64,000 bases of DNA from Flavobacteriales bacterium (lineage in GTDB: Bacteria; Bacteroidota; Bacteroidia; Flavobacteriales; Flavobacteriaceae): positions 1,168,330 through 1,232,329 of the forward strand of contig JAFLBS010000001.1 in assembly GCA_017303755.1 (NCBI GenBank), read 5' to 3'. The notes beneath the pieces were generated by a model, which did no database searches, was not told where the DNA came from, and saw nothing but the letters and a program-made list of their open reading frames with translations. Shown here piece by piece: positions 26,868-35,984 of the stretch (within the stretch, counting starts at the first letter, position 1; the number at the start of each line of letters is the position of its first letter). Both the position numbers and the translations under genes were made by a program.

Positions 26868-27467
26868 CCAAGCATACCACAGTAAAAGCTGCGGAATCAT
26901 GCCAATTGCATATCCAATTACTAATTCGGTCATCGTGTGTGCTTTCATGTACAAGCGAGAAGACGCAATAATTCCGGTAAACAAAAACAATGATGCTATG
27001 ACGTAAATAATGTTGATTTGGTTGTGTAGACTCAATCCGATTACAAAAAATGTCAGCGCACTAACTCCAATCATGTGTATACTAGATTTGATTTTGAAGA
27101 AGAGCAATACAAATGCAATAAACGTGGTTATTAATCCCGCCAAAAAGAAAAAATACAACTCTGGAAATCGATCAATCGTAATGCTTTGTTTGATTAAAAC
27201 TACAGTCAATGCCATTTGTAAGAGTAGCGGAATTTTACGCTGATTCACATCTGAAAGCATTATAGTGTCTACTTTTCCGAAGGTTTTTAGTAAATAAAAG
27301 AACGACATCGGAAGAAAAATGGTAATAATTATCACCTGAAAAACCAATAAATACACTTGCGGAATAGTAAAGTAATTTTCTTGAAAAAGAATATACAAAA
27401 CCGTTCCCAAAAGCGGAATGAAAATAGGATGGAAGAGGTACGAAAAAAAAGGCAGTATTTTTTTCAA
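26862..27467 (-). CDS. Multi-pass membrane protein, PAP2-like C-terminus
   Basis: This 201-residue protein has about six hydrophobic segments. Near the C-terminus, KSSIHMIG and ASSRLYMKAHTMTELVIGY resemble the phosphatidic acid phosphatase type 2 motifs (Ser-Arg followed by a His about six residues on, then E-x-x-x-G). The first PAP2 motif is not clear, so the enzyme activity is uncertain. It may act on undecaprenyl or lipid phosphates in the inner membrane. Confidence 0.6.
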   Translation of the reverse strand: MKKILPFFSYLFHPIFIPLLGTVLYILFQENYFTIPQVYLLVFQVIIITIFLPMSFFYLLKTFGKVDTIMLSDVNQRKIPLLLQMALTVVLIKQSITIDRFPELYFFFLAGLITTFIAFVLLFFKIKSSIHMIGVSALTFFVIGLSLHNQINIIYVIASLFLFTGIIASSRLYMKAHTMTELVIGYAIGMIPQLLLWYAWL

Positions 27468-27564
27468 GGGTGATGATTTGATTTCAAAGATAAATAATCA
27501 ATGCAAATTTATAACTCAAATTGATTAGTTTTGTTTTCCTATCAACCTTATAATTGTATACGCC

Positions 27565-28095
27565 ATGAATGAAAATTATTTGCCCGAAGAGGTTATCAGC
27601 AGTAAAATTTACTTCATTAGAGACCAAAAAGTGATGTTAGATAGTGATTTAGCCTCACTCTACGCTGTCGAAACTAAACAACTCAAACGTCAAGTTCGCA
27701 GAAATATCGAACGTTTTCCCGAAGATTTTATGTTTGAATTAGCCCAAGTTGAATTTGAAATCTTGAGGAGCCAATTTGGCACCTCAAGTTGGGGTGGAAC
27801 TAGACATGTTCCTATGGCATTTACAGAACAAGGTATTGCCATGCTTTCTAGTGTTTTGAACAGTTCAACCGCAATCAAAGTCAACATTCAAATCATCAGG
27901 GTTTTTACAAAAATCAGACAAGTGTTAACGGACACCATGAGTATGAAATTGGAAATAGAGGAAATCAAAAAGAAACTCTCCAACCAAAATCAAAACATCG
28001 AACTTGTGTTTAGTTATTTGGATGAATTAATGGATAAAAAAGAAAACGCAGAACCCAGAAAAAGTATTGGTTTCAAGCAGAAAAACAAGGATTGA
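27565..28095 (+). CDS. ORF6N domain protein
   Basis: In this 176-residue protein, the N-terminal 110 residues are an ORF6N domain (VISSKIYFIRDQKVMLDSDL, AFTEQGIAMLSSVLNS), a DNA-binding type common in phage antirepressor-like proteins and widespread as single genes in Bacteroidota. The C-terminal part (about 125-165) is a predicted coiled coil. No phage or integrase genes lie nearby, so it appears to be a stand-alone acquired gene. It ends 12 bases from the rpoN stop codon, convergent. Confidence 0.88.
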   Translation: MNENYLPEEVISSKIYFIRDQKVMLDSDLASLYAVETKQLKRQVRRNIERFPEDFMFELAQVEFEILRSQFGTSSWGGTRHVPMAFTEQGIAMLSSVLNSSTAIKVNIQIIRVFTKIRQVLTDTMSMKLEIEEIKKKLSNQNQNIELVFSYLDELMDKKENAEPRKSIGFKQKNKD

Positions 28096-28106
28096 TTTGT
28101 AAAAAA

Positions 28107-29573
28107 TTAAATCTTTTTACGCATTCGCGCCACTGGAATATCCAACTGCTCGCGGTATTTAGCAATAGTTCTTCGTGCAATCGGATAGCCTTTTTCTTTC
28201 AAAATATCAGCCAATTGATCGTCGGGAAGTGGTTTGCTTTTGTCTTCGTCTTCGATGACATTTTGTAATATTTTTTTGATTTCCAAAGTCGAAACATCTT
28301 CACCTTGGTCGTTTTTCATCGCTTCAGAAAAGAATTCTTTGATCAGTTTGGTTCCGTATGGAGTGTCAACGTATTTACTATTGGCCACACGAGAAACCGT
28401 AGAAATATCCAAACCAACCATGTCGGCAATGTCTTTCAAAATCATAGGTTTTAAGCTGGTTTCTTCGCCATCCAAAAAGTATTCTTGTTGAAAATGCATA
28501 ATCGCATTCATGGTAACAAAAAGTGTTTCTTGGCGTTGTCGAATCGCATCGATAAACCATTTGGCCGAGTCTAATTTTTGTTTGATGAATTGCACCGCAT
28601 CTTTCTGTTGATGGGATTTATCGCGCGAATCTTTATACGTTCGCAACATATCTTGGTAATCTTTAGAAACGTGTAAACTAGGTGCGTTTCTTCCGTTCAA
28701 CGTCAACTCTAATTCGCCATCAATAATTCGAATGGCAAAATCGGGAACAATATTTTCGGTAACGCGACTGTTTCCGGCAAAAGAACCGCCTGGTTTTGGA
28801 TTCAGTTTCTCAATTTCGTGAATGGTTTTCTTCAATTGATCTTGCGAAATACCGTATTTCTGTAGTAATTTATCGTAGTGTTTTTTGGTAAAAGCATCGA
28901 ATTGATTTTCAATAATATCAATCGCCAATTCCACAGATTCAGTTGGAGTTTTGTGTTTTAATTGCAATAATAAACACTCTTGTAAATCGCGCGCTCCAAC
29001 TCCAGAAGGTTCAAGTTCGTGCACCACATGCAAGATTTTCTCCACCGTTTTCTCATCGGTATAAATACCTTGAGTAAACGCCATGTCGTCTACAATGTCT
29101 TGAATCGAACGACGTAAATAACCATCATCATCAATACTTCCGACTAAAAATTCTGCAATTTCTCTTTGTTCATCCGTAAGAATAAACGTATTCAATTGGT
29201 TGATTAAATCCTGATGAAAACTCGTTTGCGCAGCATAAGGCGTATCGCGTTCTTCATCGTCGTCAGAATAATTATTGGATTGTAATTTATAATCGGGTGT
29301 TTCGTCGTCGCTTAAATATTCGTCAATGTTGATGTCTTCGGCTTCGATGTTGTCGCTTCCTTCATAATCATCGTATTCATCGTTGTTGTCGAATTCATCT
29401 TTTTCATACAGTTCTTCCTCGTCTTGTCCACCTTCCAATGCTGGATTTTCAACTAATTCTTCTTTCAGACGTTGCTCAAATGCTTGCGTCGGCAATTGAA
29501 TCAACTTCATCAACTGAATTTGTTGAGGAGATAATTTTTGAGAGAGTTTGAACTGTAGGTTTTGTTTTAACAT
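28107..29573 (-). CDS. rpoN: RNA polymerase sigma-54 factor
   Basis: This 488-residue protein has the Gln-rich N-terminal activator-interaction region (LSPQQIQLMKLIQLPTQAFE), a strongly acidic linker (about 50-110), the core-binding and helix-turn-helix regions, and the C-terminal RpoN box (ARRTIAKYREQLDIP at about 465-480). It directs transcription from -24/-12 promoters together with AAA+ activators. It is read in the same direction as asnS and the MMPL transporter, 90 bases after asnS. Length and all domains are normal. Confidence 0.97.
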   Translation of the reverse strand: MLKQNLQFKLSQKLSPQQIQLMKLIQLPTQAFEQRLKEELVENPALEGGQDEEELYEKDEFDNNDEYDDYEGSDNIEAEDINIDEYLSDDETPDYKLQSNNYSDDDEERDTPYAAQTSFHQDLINQLNTFILTDEQREIAEFLVGSIDDDGYLRRSIQDIVDDMAFTQGIYTDEKTVEKILHVVHELEPSGVGARDLQECLLLQLKHKTPTESVELAIDIIENQFDAFTKKHYDKLLQKYGISQDQLKKTIHEIEKLNPKPGGSFAGNSRVTENIVPDFAIRIIDGELELTLNGRNAPSLHVSKDYQDMLRTYKDSRDKSHQQKDAVQFIKQKLDSAKWFIDAIRQRQETLFVTMNAIMHFQQEYFLDGEETSLKPMILKDIADMVGLDISTVSRVANSKYVDTPYGTKLIKEFFSEAMKNDQGEDVSTLEIKKILQNVIEDEDKSKPLPDDQLADILKEKGYPIARRTIAKYREQLDIPVARMRKKI

Positions 29574-29589
29574 TGTATTTTTAGTTTAA

Positions 29590-29658
29590 AGGTTTAAGAG
29601 TTTAAGGGTTTAAATTTGTTATGGTTAAACAACTTTAAACAATTTAAACAACATTAAA
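29590..29658. repeat. Short TTTAA/TTAAA tandem and inverted repeats between asnS and rpoN
   Basis: The left half repeats gtttaaagg, gtttaag and ggtttaaat, and the right half repeats the complementary ttaaac units (ttaaacaac, tttaaacaat). The two halves could fold into a long AT-rich hairpin, perhaps attenuating readthrough from asnS into rpoN. Confidence 0.45.
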
Positions 29659-29663
29659 CTTTT

Positions 29664-31097
29664 TTAAAACTCGGCATTCTGTGGCGTTCTCGGAAACGGA
29701 ATTACGTCTCTGATGTTGGTCATTCCCGTTACGAAAAGCACCAAACGTTCAAATCCTAATCCGAAGCCAGAGTGAACTGCACTTCCGAATCGGCGTGTAT
29801 CCAAATACCACCATAATTCTTCTTCGTCGATGCCTAAGACTTTCATTTTTTCAACTAACACATCGTAGCGTTCTTCACGTTGTGAACCACCAACGATTTC
29901 GCCAATGCCTGGGAATAAAATATCCATGGCACGAACGGTTTTTCCATCTTCGTTCAAACGCATATAAAATGCTTTGATGTTGGCTGGATAATCAAACAGA
30001 ATCACCGGACATTTAAAGTGTTTTTCTACTAAATAACGCTCGTGTTCCGATTGTAAATCAGCGCCCCATTCGTTAATAATATAATTGAATTTTTTCTTTT
30101 TATTTGGAGTGGATTCTCTTAAAATGTCTATTGCTTCTGTATAGGAAACGCGTTTGAAATTGTTTTCTAACACGAAGTTCAATTTCTCTAACAACGCCAT
30201 TTCGCTACGTTCAGCTTGTGGTTTTGATTTTTCTTCGTCTAATAAACGACTTTCTAAAAATCTCAAATCGTCTTGACATTTGTCCATCGTATATTTGATG
30301 ACAAACTGAATGAAGTCTTCTGCCAAATCCATGTTGTCGTTCAAATCATTAAACGCCACTTCAGGTTCGATCATCCAAAATTCAGCCAAGTGACGAGAAG
30401 TATTTGAATTTTCAGCTCTGAATGTTGGTCCGAATGTGTAAATCTGACCCAAAGCCATTGCAAAGGTTTCACCTTCTAATTGACCTGATACAGTTAAGTT
30501 GGTTTCTTTTCCGAAGAAATCTTCTTTGTAATTTACTTTTCCGTCTTCTGTTCTTGGTGTGTTGTCAAAAGGCAAAGCCGTAACTTTAAACATTTCTCCT
30601 GCGCCTTCTGCATCCGAACCAGTGATGATTGGTGTGTTTACGTATACAAATCCTTTTTCTTGAAAGTAGGTGTGAACCGCATGAGCCAAAACCGAACGAA
30701 CGCGCATAATTGCTCCGAATGCGTTGGTGCGCACACGTAAATGAGCGTTTTCACGTAAAAATTCTAAAGAGTGCTTTTTAGGTTGCATTGGGAATTTCTC
30801 TGCATCCGAATCACCTAAGATTTCTAATTTTGAAGCTTGTACCTCGTATTTTTGTCCCGCGCCTTGGCTTTCTACCAAAGCACCCGTAACCGAAACAGCG
30901 GCTCCAGTTGTAATACGTTTTAGCGTTTCTTCTGGTGTGTTTTCAAAATCAACTACACACTGAATATTATTAATAGTCGAACCGTCGTTCAACGCAATGA
31001 ATTGATTGTTTCTAAAAGTTCTAACCCAGCCTTTTACATTCACTTCTGCAATCGTCGTTGTGCTGTTTAACAAGTCTTTTACTTTTGTATGTTTCAT
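29664..31097 (-). CDS. asnS: Asparaginyl-tRNA synthetase
   Basis: This 477-residue class IIb enzyme charges tRNA-Asn. The N-terminal OB fold ([20 protein letters not shown]) is followed by the catalytic domain with motif 2 ([21 protein letters not shown] region) and motif 3 ([16 protein letters not shown]). The ending [10 protein letters not shown] is typical of AsnS. It lies 30 bases after the MMPL transporter gene and probably shares its transcript. Confidence 0.97.
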   Translation of the reverse strand: MKHTKVKDLLNSTTTIAEVNVKGWVRTFRNNQFIALNDGSTINNIQCVVDFENTPEETLKRITTGAAVSVTGALVESQGAGQKYEVQASKLEILGDSDAEKFPMQPKKHSLEFLRENAHLRVRTNAFGAIMRVRSVLAHAVHTYFQEKGFVYVNTPIITGSDAEGAGEMFKVTALPFDNTPRTEDGKVNYKEDFFGKETNLTVSGQLEGETFAMALGQIYTFGPTFRAENSNTSRHLAEFWMIEPEVAFNDLNDNMDLAEDFIQFVIKYTMDKCQDDLRFLESRLLDEEKSKPQAERSEMALLEKLNFVLENNFKRVSYTEAIDILRESTPNKKKKFNYIINEWGADLQSEHERYLVEKHFKCPVILFDYPANIKAFYMRLNEDGKTVRAMDILFPGIGEIVGGSQREERYDVLVEKMKVLGIDEEELWWYLDTRRFGSAVHSGFGLGFERLVLFVTGMTNIRDVIPFPRTPQNAEF

Positions 31098-31127
31098 TAT
31101 AAATCTAATTAGTAGTGCAAATATAAA

Positions 31128-33548
31128 TTAATTATTTTTCTTTTCTAACTCGTCCAATTCTTCATCAGTATGTTCCAAAATATCGATGATAGGTTCGATG
31201 AATTCTTGCTCGTTGGCCAATGCTTTGTTCAATGTTAATACTAATGATGGAAGCAACACCAAATTGGACAACATTCCGAAGAACAACGTCAATGCTACCA
31301 ATCCACCCAAAGCAATGGTTCCGCCAAAACTCGACAACATGAAAACCGAGAATCCGAAGAACAATACAATTGAGGTATAGAACATACTGATTCCAGCATC
31401 GTCAAATGTAGCAAATACTGATTTTTTAATTTTCCATTCGTTTCGTGAAAGTTCGAGACGGTATTGTGCTAAGAAACGCAACGTATCATCGACTGACATT
31501 CCGAAGGCAATTCCAAACACCAAAATAGTAGATGGTTTTAACGGAATCCCCAAAAAGCCCATCAATCCAGCCGTCATCAATAACGGAAGTAAATTCGGAA
31601 TGATAGAAACCAATACCATTTTAAATGAACGGAACATAATGGCTACTAAACCCGCAGTGATTAAAAAGGCAAAAAGAAGCGATGACAATAAGTTGTCCAA
31701 CAAATATTTGGTTCCTTTTTGAAACACTGATGCTTTTCCAGTCATAATCACTTCGTAACGCGGTGAAGGAAATATTTTGTTGATTTTATTGCTCAGTTGG
31801 GCTTCGATGTCTTCCATTTTTTCACCGTTTTCATCTTTAATGAACGTCGTGATTCGAGCTACACTTCCATCTGCAGTAACGTAACTTTTTAGTTGGTTGT
31901 CTTTGGTGCTATCAAGCGAATTTTTAATGTAAGGAAGAATAAACGACTCTTCTTGCGACGTTGGTAATTCGTAAAACTCTGGATTTCCGTTGTAATAGGC
32001 TTGTTTGAAACTTTTGGCTATCGAAACAATCGAAATGGGTTTTGAAAGTTCAGGAATATCGGTAATCGTTTCTTCCAAATCTTCAATACGACGTAAATTG
32101 GTCAATCGCATCGCACCGTTTTTCTTTTTGGTGTCAATCATTATTTCCAAAGGCATCACACCATCAAATTCTTTTTCGAAGAAGCGAATGTCTTCAAAAA
32201 AATCAGTTTTCTTTGGCATGTCTTCAATCAAACTACCAGAGATTTTGATTTCGTAAATTCCGATGATTCCAAAAACCAATAATATTACCGCGGTAACGTA
32301 AACACCAACGCGGTTGTATTTTACAGTGCGTACAATCCAACCCATAAATGACGTTAAATATTCGCGTTCTAAATGGCCTAAGTGTCTTGGAATTGGTGGC
32401 GGAATGTAACTGAAAAAGATCGGAATAATCAACAAACACAACAAATAAATGGCAATAATGTTGATGGAAGTTACGACTCCAAATTCAACTAATAAAGTAT
32501 TATTCGTAGCAATAAAAGTCGCAAAACCAAAAGCAGTGGTCAAGTTGGTCATCAACGTTGCGGTTCCTGTTTTGGTGATTACGCGTTGTAACGATTTGGC
32601 TTTATTAGCGTGTTTTTGGTATTCTTGATGGTATTTGTTGATGAAGAAAATGCAATTCGGAATTCCGATTACAATTACCAAAGTCGGAACTAAAGCTGTA
32701 AGAACGGTGATTTCGTAACCCAGCATTGCTAAAGTTCCAAACGACCACATTACACCAATAATCACAACCACAAGTGAGATTAATGTAGCTCTAAATGATC
32801 GGAAGAAAAAGAAGAAAATTAATGACGTAATCAACAACGCAGCACCAATAAATAAGCCAATTTCGTCAATGATGGTTTTGGCGTTTAACGTTCGAATGTA
32901 CGGCATTCCCGAAGTGCGTAAATCAACTCCAGTTTCCTTTTCAAATTTCTCAATTTTCGGAATTAAATCATTCAACACATATTCTTTTCGGGCAATAGTG
33001 TTGACTATTTTTTTGTCTAAATAGATGGCAGAACGAATCGCACCCGATTTTTTATTGAACAACAAACCTTCGTAAAACGGAAGTTGGGTGAATAAATCGG
33101 CCTTTATCGTTTTCAGGTAATTTTCGTCTTGAATCTTACTTTGATTGACAAATGGCTTTAATTGGAAAGTTTGTAGTGAATCGTTTTTGACAAGCGTTTG
33201 CAAATTATCTACCGAAATCACCAACGAAACTTCTTTGTGTGATTTGATGGTGGTCATCAAGTCACTCCACGCTTGGTATACTTTTGGGGTAAATAATTTT
33301 TTGTCTTTGGTAGCGATGACAATCAGATTTCCTTCTTCACCAAAGTTTTTTAGGAATTTATCGTAGTCAACATTTACTTTGTCATCTGCAGGAATTAGAT
33401 TGGCTTCGGTATGAGTGAATTTGATATTCTTCCATTGAAATACCATGAAAATCGTTAGTAAAACGACTCCACTTAAAATAATAATTCTATTTCTAAGGAT
33501 GATTCGAGCGATTAATTCCCAAAATCCTATTCCTAACATCTTTTTCAT
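31128..33548 (-). CDS. MMPL/RND family transporter
   Basis: This 806-residue protein has the RND layout: one membrane segment at 20-40, a large periplasmic loop (about 45-225), a bundle of five or so membrane helices (about 230-390), a second helix and loop (about 415-615), and a second bundle ending near 780 (AFGMSVDDTLRFLAQYRLEL). This resembles HAE3/MMPL exporters of hydrophobic compounds or lipids. Known members move lipids or hopanoid-like molecules; the substrate here is unknown. It is the first gene of the run into asnS and rpoN. Confidence 0.9.
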   Translation of the reverse strand: MKKMLGIGFWELIARIILRNRIIILSGVVLLTIFMVFQWKNIKFTHTEANLIPADDKVNVDYDKFLKNFGEEGNLIVIATKDKKLFTPKVYQAWSDLMTTIKSHKEVSLVISVDNLQTLVKNDSLQTFQLKPFVNQSKIQDENYLKTIKADLFTQLPFYEGLLFNKKSGAIRSAIYLDKKIVNTIARKEYVLNDLIPKIEKFEKETGVDLRTSGMPYIRTLNAKTIIDEIGLFIGAALLITSLIFFFFFRSFRATLISLVVVIIGVMWSFGTLAMLGYEITVLTALVPTLVIVIGIPNCIFFINKYHQEYQKHANKAKSLQRVITKTGTATLMTNLTTAFGFATFIATNNTLLVEFGVVTSINIIAIYLLCLLIIPIFFSYIPPPIPRHLGHLEREYLTSFMGWIVRTVKYNRVGVYVTAVILLVFGIIGIYEIKISGSLIEDMPKKTDFFEDIRFFEKEFDGVMPLEIMIDTKKKNGAMRLTNLRRIEDLEETITDIPELSKPISIVSIAKSFKQAYYNGNPEFYELPTSQEESFILPYIKNSLDSTKDNQLKSYVTADGSVARITTFIKDENGEKMEDIEAQLSNKINKIFPSPRYEVIMTGKASVFQKGTKYLLDNLLSSLLFAFLITAGLVAIMFRSFKMVLVSIIPNLLPLLMTAGLMGFLGIPLKPSTILVFGIAFGMSVDDTLRFLAQYRLELSRNEWKIKKSVFATFDDAGISMFYTSIVLFFGFSVFMLSSFGGTIALGGLVALTLFFGMLSNLVLLPSLVLTLNKALANEQEFIEPIIDILEHTDEELDELEKKNN

Positions 33549-33713
33549 ACTGACTTAAAACGGGTGCAAAGGTAGTGAAAACCTCTCAAAATCAAAGTCG
33601 GAGTATGTAAAAGTTTTACTAAATAACGAATAGAAGATTTGATATTATTTTTATATTAATTTGCACTAAAGATGCTGAACTTTTCTCATATTTGTAGTGC
33701 CTTAGAATAAAGT

Positions 33714-35981
33714 ATGAAGAATCTCAAAAATGCTATTTTTTACATCGCTGTTACAGGTGGTTTTACCGCTTTGATGTATTGGATTGTTTCCAAAGGAAAA
33801 GCATTAGAAATAGGGAGAAATATTATTTCACCCACTTCTAAAGACACTTTGTTCAATCAGTTTTTGGTTTCGTTATACCACAATTTACAACATCCTTTAG
33901 CGATACTTTTACTTCAGATAATTACCATTATTATTGTTGCGCGATTTTTCGGTTGGGTATTCAGAAAAATTGGTCAACCTACTGTAATTGGTGAAATTGT
34001 GGCCGGAATTTTCCTCGGACCATCATTAGTAGGATTGTATTTTCCAGAATATTCAGCCCTATTGTTTAATCAAGATACTTTAGGTAATTTACAGTATTTG
34101 AGTCAGATTGGATTGATTCTTTTTATGTTTGTGATTGGAATGGAACTAGATTTGAAAGTACTGAAAAACAAAGCCAATGAAGCGGTTGTTATCAGTCACG
34201 CAAGTATCGTAATTCCGTTTGCATTGGGAATTGGATTATCTTATTTCTTATACCATCAATTTGCCCCAATCAACAAAGGGTTTTTAGGTTTTAGTTTATT
34301 CATGGGAATTGCTATGAGTATTACTGCTTTTCCTGTTTTAGCTCGAATTGTTCAAGAACGAGGCATACACAAAACCAAACTCGGAACCATCGTAATCACA
34401 TGTGCTGCTGCCGATGATATTACCGCTTGGTGTTTATTAGCTGCCGTAATTGCCATTGTAAAAGCGGGAACTTTTGCCAGTTCGTTGTACATTATTTTAA
34501 TGGCCGCTGTATATGTAATTGTGATGTTATTTTTGGTAAAACCCTTTCTTAAAAAAGTGGGTGATTTATACGGAAATAAAGACAATCTGAGCAAATCGGT
34601 AGTTGGAATTTTCTTATTGACTTTAATTATTTCGTCATATTTAACCGAAATCATAGGTATTCACGCCTTATTCGGAGCTTTTATGACTGGAGCCATCATG
34701 CCTGATATTACCAAGTTCAGAAATATTTTCATCGAAAAAGTGGAAGACGTAGCAGTGATTTTATTACTTCCATTATTTTTTGTTTTTACAGGATTACGCA
34801 CCGAAATCGGATTGATAAACGATCCGTATTTGTGGAAAATAACTGGATTAATTGTACTGGTAGCTGTTGTTGGGAAGTTCTTCGGAAGCGCTTTGGCAGC
34901 TCGATTTGTAGGTCAAAATTGGAAAGATAGTTTGACCATTGGCGCACTGATGAACACACGTGGATTAATGGAGTTGGTAGTGTTGAACATCGGGTACGAA
35001 TTAGGAGTTTTGTCACCGAAAATTTTCACCATGATGGTCATTATGGCATTGGTTACTACGGTGATGACCGGACCAGCATTGGATGTAATCAATCTTATTT
35101 TTAAATCAAAAGCCGCTTTTATTCCGAAAGATGTATTGAATGATAAGTTTAAAATTTTAATTTCTTTTGGAAATCAAGAGAAAGGAAAATCATTGCTTCG
35201 TTTGGCCAATAGCTTTGTTAAAAATCAAAAGGAAAACACCAATGTTACTGCCATGCATTTAACATTGAGCGATGAAGTACACGCGTACAATTTAGAAGAA
35301 TACGAAAAAGAGACTTTTGCGCCAATTGTCAATGAATCTAAGGCGTTGAATCAAGAAATTGATACCATTTTTAAAGCCACTGTTGATGTAGAAAATGATA
35401 TTATTGATATTGCTGCAAAAGGCGATTTTGATTTGGTTTTGGTCGGTTTAGGAAAATCCATTTTTGAAGGTTCTTTTTTGGGGAAAATACTCGGATTTAC
35501 CTCTCGAATCATTAATCCAGATCGTCTTTTGGATAAGTTCACAGGAAAAGAAGGATTGTTTGAAAATTCTCCTTTCGATGATCGAACACGACAAATTATT
35601 TCTAAAAGTAAAAATCCACTCGGAATTTTAATTGATAAAGAATTGAATCAAGTCAATGAAGTGTTTGTTCCAATCTACAATTCGGATGATACATTTTTGG
35701 TTGAATACGCGCAGAAACTCATTCACAACAACAATTCTAAAATTACTTTGGTCGATATTAATGATCAATTGAAATCTAATTTTGTGCTTGAAAAAGCAGT
35801 CGAAGGTTTGACCGAACATTATCCTTCAAATGTTGAAGTTTTAAAAGACAAACAATTAAATGCTGGCTTTTTCATCAATCAAGATTTAATGATGATTAGT
35901 TTAGAAAGCTGGAAAACGCTGGTCGAATCACAGTCAATTTGGTTGAGCAATGTTCCTTCAACGTTGATTATTAAACCATAG
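33714..35981 (+). CDS. CPA2-type cation/proton antiporter
   Basis: This 755-residue protein has a membrane domain (about 1-465) with 12-13 helices and the CPA2 motifs GEIVAGIFLGPSLVG and GIAMSITAFPVLARIV. A cytoplasmic tail of about 280 residues follows, with a universal-stress-like region (FDLVLVGLGKSIFEGSFLG). It exchanges Na+ or K+ for H+ across the inner membrane. It is divergent from the transporter gene upstream and ends four bases from the convergent DUF5686 gene. Confidence 0.93.
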   Translation: MKNLKNAIFYIAVTGGFTALMYWIVSKGKALEIGRNIISPTSKDTLFNQFLVSLYHNLQHPLAILLLQIITIIIVARFFGWVFRKIGQPTVIGEIVAGIFLGPSLVGLYFPEYSALLFNQDTLGNLQYLSQIGLILFMFVIGMELDLKVLKNKANEAVVISHASIVIPFALGIGLSYFLYHQFAPINKGFLGFSLFMGIAMSITAFPVLARIVQERGIHKTKLGTIVITCAAADDITAWCLLAAVIAIVKAGTFASSLYIILMAAVYVIVMLFLVKPFLKKVGDLYGNKDNLSKSVVGIFLLTLIISSYLTEIIGIHALFGAFMTGAIMPDITKFRNIFIEKVEDVAVILLLPLFFVFTGLRTEIGLINDPYLWKITGLIVLVAVVGKFFGSALAARFVGQNWKDSLTIGALMNTRGLMELVVLNIGYELGVLSPKIFTMMVIMALVTTVMTGPALDVINLIFKSKAAFIPKDVLNDKFKILISFGNQEKGKSLLRLANSFVKNQKENTNVTAMHLTLSDEVHAYNLEEYEKETFAPIVNESKALNQEIDTIFKATVDVENDIIDIAAKGDFDLVLVGLGKSIFEGSFLGKILGFTSRIINPDRLLDKFTGKEGLFENSPFDDRTRQIISKSKNPLGILIDKELNQVNEVFVPIYNSDDTFLVEYAQKLIHNNNSKITLVDINDQLKSNFVLEKAVEGLTEHYPSNVEVLKDKQLNAGFFINQDLMMISLESWKTLVESQSIWLSNVPSTLIIKP

Positions 35982-35984
35982 TTT

